DNA of 6,032 nucleotides from a bacterium (GTDB lineage Bacteria; Patescibacteriota; Minisyncoccia; Phycocordibacterales; UBA2100), in contig JAUYLR010000093.1 of the NCBI GenBank assembly GCA_030698935.1, positions 1-6,032 on the forward strand. Reading direction: 5' to 3'. Below, in pieces: positions 1-5,184 of the stretch. The position numbers and the translations under genes were made by a program. The number at the start of each line of letters is the position of its first letter. The first letter of the stretch is position 1. The notes under the pieces were generated by a model, which was given only the letters and a program-made list of their open reading frames with translations, searched no databases and was not told the origin of the DNA.

Positions 1-553
1 GGAGCGGTACCCGGCCTCTTTTTATTTCCTCCGTTCGCGACATTTCAGCGCCTCCCAAGCGGCCGGCAATTGCAATGCGAACCCCTTGCACGTCCCGGTT
101 TGCCATTACTTTCTCAACCGTTTGCTTCAACACTCTCCGGAACGGCATGCGCTTTTCCAACCCTTCGGCCACCATATAGGCGACAACCGGCGATTGCGAC
201 TCCGGCGAGCGGACCTCTTCAATATCCAATTTAACCGTGCGCGGTTCCACCCCCTTTATTGTGCGCACAAGCTGTTCAAGCTCTTTCACAAGTTTAACGC
301 TTCCCTCTCCTCCGCGCCCGATAACGAGCCCCGGACGGGATGTTTTCAGAAGAACGCGGACAATTTTCTCGCGCCGCTCAATTTCAACGGATGTGATGTA
401 ATTCCCGCGTAAACGCTTCTTCAGGTAGCGGCGGATGGAAGAATCTATCATGACATTCTCGCGATACTGTGCGGGTGTCTTTGAGAACCAACGGGATTTC
501 CAATCCCGGATTATTCCCAAGCGATGCGCGAACGGATGTACGGTGTGGGTCAT
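1..553 (-). CDS. rpsC: 30S ribosomal protein S3 (C-terminus beyond window)
   Basis: S3 is a small-subunit head protein at the mRNA entry channel; with S4 and S5 it contributes to mRNA unwinding. Translation from the ATG at 553-551 gives MTHTVHPFAHRLGIIRDW and stays open to the left edge, 184 codons. The family usually has about 210-235 residues, so roughly 25-50 are missing from this window. The N-terminal HP..RLGI motif is present. The KH domain carries its GXXG-type loop in TSRPGLVIGRGGEG (about residues 71-84). The C-terminal domain shows EGLEKRMPFRR (130-140) and the signature GRLGGAEMSRTE (164-175), ending at the edge in GRVPL. The DWKSRWFS segment resembles S3 proteins of Candidate Phyla Radiation bacteria. 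No Shine-Dalgarno sequence is visible; the leader (AATTTTTAAATACT) comes from the edge of a palindromic repeat. The next gene in this operon type would be rplP. Confidence 0.97.
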   Translation of the reverse strand, partial: MTHTVHPFAHRLGIIRDWKSRWFSKTPAQYRENVMIDSSIRRYLKKRLRGNYITSVEIERREKIVRVLLKTSRPGLVIGRGGEGSVKLVKELEQLVRTIKGVEPRTVKLDIEEVRSPESQSPVVAYMVAEGLEKRMPFRRVLKQTVEKVMANRDVQGVRIAIAGRLGGAEMSRTEEIKRGRVPL

Positions 554-560
554 AGTATTT

Positions 561-689
561 AAAAATTCGAAGCACGAAATTCGAAGCACGAAAAAGCATT
601 AAACTCTAATGAGAAAGGCTTAAAAGAATTCTGTTTTTGATTTTGGATTTTGTGCTTCATATTTTTTCGGATTTCGAATTTCGGATTTT
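561..689. repeat. Palindromic CGAANNN-heptad element, copy A (rpsC-rplV junction)
   Basis: The left arm on the plus strand is four consecutive heptads (568-595): CGAAGCA, CGAAATT, CGAAGCA, CGAAAAA. The right arm carries the same kind of units on the minus strand (683-663: CGAAATT, CGAAATC, CGAAAAA). The arms are therefore imperfectly complementary, 19 of 24 positions in a hand alignment, with exact pairs CGAAATTCG/CGAATTTCG and GAAGCAC/GTGCTTC. A GAATTC palindrome (626-631) sits at the centre. The element fills the whole spacer, reaches within about ten bases of the rpsC start and overlaps the 3' end of rplV. It resembles copy B at 1041-1176 base for base over long stretches. This looks like a MITE/REP-type palindromic unit without coding capacity. 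Confidence 0.8.
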
Positions 690-1034
690 CCTTTTTTTTG
701 CACCCTTGGCGGAGGCCGGGGCGAGTTCAATTTTGATAATGCTGTACGTTTTTCGCAAAGTACCGGAGCGGCCACGGCCGAACGGGCGCGCCCTCCGCGC
801 AACGGCACCCTTATCAACACTCACATGCTTAACCATGAGACCTTCCGGAGAAATACCGGAATTGCGGGAGTTGGCGACAGCCGACTCCAAAAGCTTGCTG
901 AACGCTCCGGAGGATTTCTGCATCAAAAATGAGAGCGCCACGCGCGCCTGCGGAACGGTCTTTCCGCGTATCAAATCCGCGACAAGGCGGACCTTTCTTG
1001 GAGACTGGTGATAGTTGGTAAGTAAAGCTCGCAT
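657..1034 (-). CDS. rplV: 50S ribosomal protein L22 with repeat-encoded C-terminal tail
   Basis: L22 binds 23S rRNA and lines the nascent-peptide exit tunnel with its beta-hairpin. The 125-residue product begins MRALLTNYHQSPRKVRLVADLIRGK. The SPRKVRLVADLIRGK block and LLESAVANS (about residues 48-56) are family hallmarks, and the hairpin region RARPFGRGRSG lies near residues 81-91. The ATG at 1034 is chosen because the in-frame codons upstream, back to 1079, lie inside a palindromic repeat and encode unrelated sequence. The conserved core ends near residue 104 (SIIKIEL). A basic tail follows, and its last ten residues (KIRNSKSEKI, codons 689-660) coincide exactly with the edge of the next palindromic repeat, so the stop codon is supplied by the repeat. 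No Shine-Dalgarno sequence is visible. The gene sits between two related repeats with spacers of 142 and 103 bp, unusually wide for this operon. Confidence 0.96.
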   Translation of the reverse strand: MRALLTNYHQSPRKVRLVADLIRGKTVPQARVALSFLMQKSSGAFSKLLESAVANSRNSGISPEGLMVKHVSVDKGAVARRARPFGRGRSGTLRKTYSIIKIELAPASAKGAKKRKIRNSKSEKI

Positions 1035-1040
1035 AGCATT

Positions 1041-1176
1041 AAAAATTCGAAGCACGAAATCCGAAGCACGAAAAAGCACGAAATTCTAATGAATTAAGCA
1101 CGAAAGAATTCTTTTTTAGATTTTGGATTTTAGATTTCATATTTTTTCGGATTTCGATATTCGGATTTCGGATTTT
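1041..1176. repeat. Palindromic CGAANNN-heptad element, copy B (rplV-rpsS junction)
   Basis: This is the second copy of the element at 561-689. Left arm heptads CGAAGCA, CGAAATC, CGAAGCA, CGAAAAA run 1048-1075. The right arm (1142-1176) reads on the minus strand as CGAAATC, CGAATAT, CGAAATC, CGAAAAA. Arms match at 24 of 34 positions by hand alignment, with mismatches falling in regular groups of three because the NNN part of the heptads differs. GAATTC (1106-1111) marks the centre. It has one more heptad in the right arm than copy A and an extra CGAAATT (1079-1085). It begins directly at the rpsS stop codon and ends within about ten bases of the rplV start. Confidence 0.8.
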
Positions 1177-1521
1177 TTATTTCTTCTTTGCGGTGTCCGC
1201 AGTGGCTTTAGCGGCTTGTGCCGTGGCAATTTCTGCGGCTTTTGCTGCGGTCTCAATTTCTTTCTGCATCTTGCCTCCGTGCCTCAAGAATTTCGTGGTC
1301 GGAGCAAATTCTCCCAATCGGTGCCCCACCATGTCTTCCGTGATAAATACATCGTCAAAACTTTTGCCCGTGTGGACTGCAAACGTGTAGCCGACAAATT
1401 CAGGCGCAATCTGCGACCTGCGCGCCCACGTCTTGATAGCCCCCTGCCCGCTCTTGCGGCTGGAGACCTTTTTCGCGAGTTTGGCGTCCACGAATGGACC
1501 TTTTTTGAGCGAGCGTGTCAT
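1177..1521 (-). CDS. rpsS: 30S ribosomal protein S19 with Ala/Lys-rich C-terminal extension
   Basis: S19 sits in the head of the small subunit with S13 and contributes to the inter-subunit bridge and A-site region. The start [12 protein letters not shown] is the family signature and fixes the start codon at 1521. [20 protein letters not shown] and the hallmark [14 protein letters not shown] (about residues 62-75) follow. The protein has 114 residues against about 92 in E. coli. The surplus is a low-complexity Ala/Lys/Thr-rich tail from about residue 82 ([28 protein letters not shown] is encoded by 1180-1260 or so), probably helical and disordered on the ribosome surface. No Shine-Dalgarno sequence is visible; the bases just upstream are a CTAGAAG-type heptad run. 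The stop codon (TAA, 1177-1179) abuts the palindromic repeat that separates it from rplV. A candidate promoter about 120 bp upstream may drive it separately from rplB. Confidence 0.97.
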   Translation of the reverse strand: MTRSLKKGPFVDAKLAKKVSSRKSGQGAIKTWARRSQIAPEFVGYTFAVHTGKSFDDVFITEDMVGHRLGEFAPTTKFLRHGGKMQKEIETAAKAAEIATAQAAKATADTAKKK

Positions 1522-1526
1522 TGGAG

Positions 1527-1561
1527 TAGCTTCTAGGGACTAGCTTCTAGCTTCTAGAAAA
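1527..1561. repeat. CTAGAAG-type heptad tandem run upstream of rpsS
   Basis: Five adjacent 7-base units read on the plus strand TAGCTTC, TAGGGAC, TAGCTTC, TAGCTTC, TAGAAAA (CTAGAAG on the transcribed minus strand). The run ends five bases before the rpsS start codon and leaves no room for a normal Shine-Dalgarno site. It is unrelated in sequence to the CGAANNN elements but shares their 7-base period. Confidence 0.75.
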
Positions 1562-1587
1562 TTAAGATAATCAAAACTAAAATTCAA

Positions 1588-1606
1588 CCCGCCGGTCTGT
1601 GGCGGG
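1588..1606. repeat. GC-rich hairpin 1 (CCCGCC/GGCGGG)
   Basis: CCCGCC (1588-1593) and GGCGGG (1601-1606) form a perfect 6-bp stem around GGTCTGT. The same stem sequences recur 12 bases further on at 1619-1632, so this looks like a paired REP-like unit. It would lie in the 5' leader of rpsS if the promoter at 1641-1669 is real. No T-run follows on the minus strand, so an intrinsic terminator is unlikely. Confidence 0.6.
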
Positions 1607-1618
1607 ACCTGTTGACGG

Positions 1619-1632
1619 CCCGCCGTGGCGGG
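1619..1632. repeat. GC-rich hairpin 2 (CCCGC/GCGGG)
   Basis: CCCGCCGTGGCGGG is a perfect palindrome-like sequence with arms identical to those of the hairpin at 1588-1606 and a minimal loop (CCCGC, CGTG, GCGGG). It lies immediately downstream of the candidate -10 box and could be at or next to the transcript 5' end. Confidence 0.6.
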
Positions 1633-1640
1633 ATTGGCAC

Positions 1641-1669
1641 AATGTATAGGAAACGGAGCTCAATGTCAA
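1641..1669 (-). promoter_or_regulatory. Candidate sigma70-type promoter upstream of rpsS
   Basis: On the minus strand a perfect -35 box TTGACA (1669-1664) is followed by exactly 17 bases and then TACATT (1646-1641), four of six matches to TATAAT. The overlapping TATACA is an alternative -10 with 15-base spacing. Transcription would begin near 1634 and give an rpsS leader of about 113 nt containing the GC hairpins and the CTAGAAG heptads. The position, directly after the large inserted gene, would let rpsS-rplV-rpsC be transcribed independently of rplB. The -35 box lies within an inverted repeat (1662-1684), so it could also be an operator target. The sequence match is direct; promoter activity is inference. 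Confidence 0.5.
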
Positions 1670-1693
1670 TTTTTTCTTGACATTCTCTTGAGC
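1658..1693. repeat. Inverted repeat overlapping the candidate -35 box
   Basis: AATGTCAA (1662-1669) and TTGACATT (1677-1684) form a perfect 8-bp dyad around seven bases. Outer arms GCTC (1658-1661) and GAGC (1690-1693) extend it across a 5-base bulge. The left inner arm contains the minus-strand TTGACA used as the -35 box. It may be an operator-like dyad or an RNA hairpin at the end of the upstream gene's transcript; the sequence alone does not decide. Confidence 0.55.
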
Positions 1694-1700
1694 GCGAAAC

Positions 1701-1722
1701 AGTACCGGGGTTCATCGGTACT
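1701..1722 (-). terminator. Hairpin just after the large gene, weak terminator candidate
   Basis: AGTACCG and CGGTACT (7 bp, loop of 8) form a stem beginning 27 bases after the stop codon of the large gene. On the minus strand it is followed by GTTTCGC, so there is no proper T-run and intrinsic termination is doubtful. It may stabilise the mRNA 3' end. An alternative pairing, CGGTA with TACCG (1724-1728 with 1716-1720), would exclude this hairpin. Confidence 0.3.
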
Positions 1723-1748
1723 CTACCGAAACTGTGCGGGTTGCGACA

Positions 1749-4700
1749 TTAATCTCCACCGGGCTGAGAAACAATGGTGTGCGTCACCTTGTCCACCGCG
1801 GGGGCACCGTTGCCGGTACATGTCGCGCGAAATACCCAACTACCCGAGTTGTTGAAACCCGAGATTTGCGACATGGATACACCGCTTCCGCTCGTACCGA
1901 ATTTCCAACTCGTGAATGTCAATCCGTCCGTGCTGTACGCAATTACGCACGAGTCCGCATTTGTGGATTTCCAAGAAATTGACGCTTCGCCTTGAGAAGA
2001 AGCACTGGATTGCGCCAAGTCTACGGTGGGCCCCGGCCTCGTGTCTGTCGCGGAGGAATCGGGCCACTTGAAGGAAGACGGCCACGCAGCGCTACACGAG
2101 CCCTCATACCCGCCTCCGTATGATGACATCACGTTCAACCCGCTTTTATCAAGACTTGCGGTTCCGGTAACCGCCAAGCCAAGCCCGACAGGGCAATTCC
2201 CCGATTTGCTTAGCTGCGCGCCCTGCACCCAGCCCGTATCAAAGACTGAATATCCCGTAAAGTACGAGCAGTTTCCCTGCAGGCGAATAAACGGTTTTCC
2301 GTCGGCATCAAGTTTGCCGTATCCGTAGACATATTGCGGTTGCTGTTGAGACGCGCACGATAGTTCTCTGGAGGCAACTTTTACCGTCACGTCCTTGGCC
2401 GCGACGGGTCCCGAATCGGTACTGCAGGAAAGCGTGTACTTGGTCGTCCCGGTGAGCGCCCCCGTGTTGTAAGCGGAATTACTCGCGGGGACTGATGCGG
2501 AGGTTCCGCCGTTTATTGAGAGCGAGCAGGTAGTGCCTGTGGACGACGCTACGTTCCAGGAAAGATTTGTAGACCCTTCGTACGACAGAGATGTCGCGGC
2601 CGCAGTGAAGGAGCTTATGGTCGGAGCCGTCGGCACCACAGGCTTGTATGGGCACGCCAGCCATGAACAATCCGGACCTATGCGGGCGGCATACGCGCCA
2701 TTGACACAGCTTTGCATTTCCGCATCCACATTACAGACTTCGGGAGGAGGAGGCGGGGGTGGCGGTGGAGGCGTCTCGCCGCACGTAAGTGCGCTGATTT
2801 TGGCGCGGGTTGCGGGGCCTGCAACGCCGGTTGCCGTAAGGCCGTTGTCGGTTTGGAACTGAATCACCGCTGCTTTCGTAAGCTGGCCGAAGAATCCTGT
2901 CGGCTCACCGGTGAGGTATTGCACTCCGGTTGTGGGTGATGTGACGGATTGGAAGAACGCCTGGAGAAGAGAGACTTCGCCGCTGGTCTGCGAATCCGTG
3001 GAGCGGTAGGACAGATTGTTCTGCAGGTCGGTGCATTCCGCTATCGGCGGCGGAGGCGGGGAGGGTGGCGTACTGCCGCACGATATCTCTTTGATTTTCG
3101 CACGAGTTATCGGGCCGACGGTACCAACCATCGGCAAACCGTTATCTGTTTGGAACTGAACCACTGCCGCTCTTGTAAGCTGGCCGAAGAAGCCGGTCGG
3201 CTCGCCGGTGAGGTAGGGAGCGCCGGTTGCGGGCGAGATAGCTGACTGGAAGAAATCCTGCAGGATAGAAACTTCTCCGTTGGTTTGCGAATCCGTAGAG
3301 CGGTACGCAAAGTCATTCTGGAGGTCGGTGCATGCTGCCGCGGGCGGAGGTGCGACAGTTCCCGTAACAATAATTGTCACCGTGCCGACGATGTTGGTAT
3401 CACCGACAAAAGCCCTGGCTGTATACACGCCGGCAGATTGATATATGTGTTCGGTTGTAAATCCTTGGGTGGCGCATCCGATTGCCTGGCAGTAAAAGAA
3501 AATATCGGGAATGGAGCCATCCCCATAATCAATTTTGTTTCCGACACCACTGGTGAATTTCACGGTCAGCGGCGCTTTGCCTGAAGTAACCGAGGCGGAT
3601 AAGTCCTGCGAAGGCGTGCCTCCTCCGCATGTCAGCGATTTAATCTGCGCGCGCGTGGCGGGGCCGACAAAACCGGCCGCCAGCAGTCCGTGTTCGCTCT
3701 GGAATTGTCTGACTGCCGATTGTGTGAGAAATCCGAAATATCCTGTCGGCGTGCCGGAAAGATACGGGAAACCGGCGGTCGAAACCGTTGATTGGAGAAA
3801 TGCCTGCAGGATAGAAACTTCGCCGTTTGTGGTTGCATCGGTTGAGTTCAGTGAAAGGTCATTCTGCAAATTTGTGCACTGTCCCCCTCCCCCGACCGTG
3901 ACCATCAGGTTAGCACTAACGGAACCTGCGGCATTTGTGACTGTAAACGTCGGGCTGTAGATTCCGTTGTTTTGATATACATGTGTGAATGTGGCCGATG
4001 TCTGTAGTGGCGCACTGGCCTGTCCGGATGCGGGCGTCACTTCATCACCCCACAACACGGAGTAGCTCACCTGCGCGCCCGGCTGATTGGGAACAGAAGC
4101 ATTGACTGTCCATGTGCCGGTCTGTCCCGCGTTTAATGACGCGGGGCCGTCAATGCCGTTCACGACAGGCGCATTGCTGTTTACATTCGTAACAGTGACC
4201 GTGGTGCTTCCGGTCCAGACCGTTTGTGTAAACTGCCCGTTGAAGGCGGGCACATCGGAGAAGTCGTAGATTTTTGCTGAAACGGTGTAGGTGCCCGCGG
4301 ATGTGTAGGTGTGCGTGGCACAGGGTGCAATGCGTCCGTTCTGCCCGGGGAACGTGCCGTCGCCCCAATCAATTGAGAATGAGCGGCCGCCGAGCCGGGG
4401 AAGGTTGTTGGCGCATTCCTGCACGATGAATGAACGCCACTCCTGTGGAAACGTTGCGGTTACCTGAAGCGGCGCGGCGCCGCTCGCGGGTGTGACGGAG
4501 AAATTCGCCGGAACGGCTCCTCCCGTACATGTCAGATTCTTTATCTTCGCTCGCGTGAGCGGCCCTACATATCCGCTTGAAAGCAACTGTTGGTCCGTCT
4601 GGAATTGCTTCACCGCCGTTTCTGTTTGTATCCCGAAGAATCCGGTCGGGTCGCCGGTGAGATACGGGGTGTTGCTTCCCGCCGTGGAGGTTGACTGGAG

Positions 4701-4913
4701 AAAAATCTGGAGGATGGAAACCTCCCCGTTGGTTTGAGAGTCAGATTGACCGCGGCTCAAATCATTCTGCAAATTGACGCAGATTGTGGCAGATGCATTT
4801 GGATTGACATCACCGGTAATCGCCTGTGCAGAGGCGAGTGCGGGCACGAGTGCGGTTCCGGCGATAAGGGCAACGGCTGCGAAGAAATTCCTCATATATA
4901 TGTGGCTTACCAT
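1749..4913 (-). CDS. Secreted modular protein with four peptidoglycan-binding-like repeats, PKD and Ig-like domains
   Basis: This is a 1054-residue protein of unknown specific function, probably exported to the cell surface. Residues 7-29 look like a signal peptide (MRNFF, hydrophobic core, ALASA then Q), with no lipobox. The ATG at 4895 (residue 7) is therefore a plausible alternative start; neither start has a visible Shine-Dalgarno sequence. Four PG_binding_1-like repeats lie at residues 45-129, 346-429, 528-612 and 627-711. Each starts with C(V/T)(N/D)LQN, contains GEVS(I/L)LQ, (P)TG(F/Y)FG and VGP-TRA(K/Q)I (AGP in the fourth), and ends in Cys. PKD-like domains lie at about 137-243 (DWGDG, THTYTSAGTYTV), 249-341 (LWGD, HVYQNNGIYS) and 437-518 (DYGDG, HIYQSAGVYTA). 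Pro-rich linkers lie at 616-623 and 715-724, a short Cys-rich module at 727-754, an Ig-like domain at about 762-847, an unrecognised Cys-containing module at about 853-950 and a last Ig-like domain at 962-1049. It ends in PGGD without an LPXTG motif or membrane anchor. Its place between rplB and rpsS is anomalous. A structural or cell-wall-adhesive role is inference. Confidence 0.9.
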   Translation of the reverse strand: MVSHIYMRNFFAAVALIAGTALVPALASAQAITGDVNPNASATICVNLQNDLSRGQSDSQTNGEVSILQIFLQSTSTAGSNTPYLTGDPTGFFGIQTETAVKQFQTDQQLLSSGYVGPLTRAKIKNLTCTGGAVPANFSVTPASGAAPLQVTATFPQEWRSFIVQECANNLPRLGGRSFSIDWGDGTFPGQNGRIAPCATHTYTSAGTYTVSAKIYDFSDVPAFNGQFTQTVWTGSTTVTVTNVNSNAPVVNGIDGPASLNAGQTGTWTVNASVPNQPGAQVSYSVLWGDEVTPASGQASAPLQTSATFTHVYQNNGIYSPTFTVTNAAGSVSANLMVTVGGGGQCTNLQNDLSLNSTDATTNGEVSILQAFLQSTVSTAGFPYLSGTPTGYFGFLTQSAVRQFQSEHGLLAAGFVGPATRAQIKSLTCGGGTPSQDLSASVTSGKAPLTVKFTSGVGNKIDYGDGSIPDIFFYCQAIGCATQGFTTEHIYQSAGVYTARAFVGDTNIVGTVTIIVTGTVAPPPAAACTDLQNDFAYRSTDSQTNGEVSILQDFFQSAISPATGAPYLTGEPTGFFGQLTRAAVVQFQTDNGLPMVGTVGPITRAKIKEISCGSTPPSPPPPPIAECTDLQNNLSYRSTDSQTSGEVSLLQAFFQSVTSPTTGVQYLTGEPTGFFGQLTKAAVIQFQTDNGLTATGVAGPATRAKISALTCGETPPPPPPPPPPEVCNVDAEMQSCVNGAYAARIGPDCSWLACPYKPVVPTAPTISSFTAAATSLSYEGSTNLSWNVASSTGTTCSLSINGGTSASVPASNSAYNTGALTGTTKYTLSCSTDSGPVAAKDVTVKVASRELSCASQQQPQYVYGYGKLDADGKPFIRLQGNCSYFTGYSVFDTGWVQGAQLSKSGNCPVGLGLAVTGTASLDKSGLNVMSSYGGGYEGSCSAAWPSSFKWPDSSATDTRPGPTVDLAQSSASSQGEASISWKSTNADSCVIAYSTDGLTFTSWKFGTSGSGVSMSQISGFNNSGSWVFRATCTGNGAPAVDKVTHTIVSQPGGD
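2781..3332 (-). repeat. Near-identical tandem peptidoglycan-binding repeats 3 and 4 within the large gene
   Basis: Codons 528-612 (3332-3078) and 627-711 (3035-2781) encode two adjacent 85-residue repeats separated by a proline-rich linker. They share long blocks such as RSTDSQT, YLTGEPTGFFGQLT and VQFQTDNGL/IQFQTDNGL, and are also very similar at the DNA level. The first two repeats (4781-4527 and 3878-3627) are more diverged and are separated by PKD domains. This points to a later tandem duplication of the repeat-plus-linker unit. Confidence 0.8.
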
Positions 4914-5027
4914 AGTAATAGTCTTGTAAATACGCGCACAAAAAAGAGCTGCGATGCCATTAGGGCAATCTTACACCACTTTCGTGCAGTCAACGGGAAG
5001 GGTGTTGATACGCATTCTAGGGCACTT

Positions 5028-5062
5028 GTATACGGTATGCGGTATTCAGTATGCATTCATAC
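5028..5062. repeat. GTATNCN heptad tandem run
   Basis: Four in-phase 7-base units, GTATACG, GTATGCG, GTATTCA and GTATGCA, are followed by the inverted-type unit TTCATAC (GTATGAA on the other strand). This is a third heptad family in the same window. It lies in the 271-bp spacer between rplB and the large gene. In the rest of that spacer, 4914-5027, I see no gene, RNA or convincing promoter. Confidence 0.65.
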
Positions 5063-5089
5063 AGAATAGGACTTACTCAACATCTGAAT

Positions 5090-5168
5090 CGTCTTTGCGA
5101 GGCTTTGCCGAAGCAATCTAGGCTTAAACGCGTAGATTCTGGATTGCTTCGCTCCGCTCGCAAAGACG
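5090..5168. repeat. 79-bp imperfect palindrome downstream of rplB
   Basis: The outer arms CGTCTTTGCGAG (5090-5101) and CTCGCAAAGACG (5157-5168) are perfectly complementary over 12 bp. The inner arms GAAGCAATC (5110-5118) and GATTGCTTC (5142-5150) pair over 9 bp. Short mismatched segments separate them and the central loop is about 23 bases. Its pattern (GCGAGCGGAGCGAAGCAATCC in one strand, split here as GCGAGCGG and AGCGAAGCAATCC) is that of a widespread bacterial interspersed palindromic repeat whose translated form reads CERSEAIQ. It starts 16 bases past the rplB stop. It could fold in the transcript and protect or end the rplB message; no T-run follows. Confidence 0.75.
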
Positions 5169-5184
5169 GAATACGGACATTCTA

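Noticed and set aside
561..1176. CRISPR array
   Set aside because: The repeats are 7-base units without unique spacers of constant length; the two large copies are palindromic elements separated by a gene.
637..1536. Plus-strand and alternate-frame open reading frames across the rplV/rpsS region and their spacers
   Set aside because: They are antisense to conserved ribosomal genes or translate the heptad repeats into periodic Phe/Arg/Ile-rich peptides; no family resemblance and no start signals.
1588..1632. GC hairpins as intrinsic terminator of the large gene
   Set aside because: There is no T-run after either stem on the minus strand, and the candidate promoter lies upstream of them, so they are more likely leader or REP-type elements.
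2533..3584. Long plus-strand open frames opposite the large gene, including Gly-rich ones
   Set aside because: They arise from antisense of the repeated PG-binding domains and of the proline codons (read as Gly); the minus-strand frame alone gives coherent domains.
1749..4913. Transposon-borne gene with terminal repeats
   Set aside because: I found no matching direct or inverted repeats at the two flanks and no transposase or integrase.
4968..4993. Minus-strand TTGACT...TAAGAT upstream of the large gene as its promoter
   Set aside because: The spacing is only 14 bases, too short for a normal sigma70 promoter, so the promoter of the large gene remains unidentified.
5005..5034. Plus-strand promoter-like TTGATA-N18-TATACG in the rplB/large-gene spacer
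   Set aside because: No plus-strand gene follows; the -10 part is simply the first GTATACG heptad of the repeat run.
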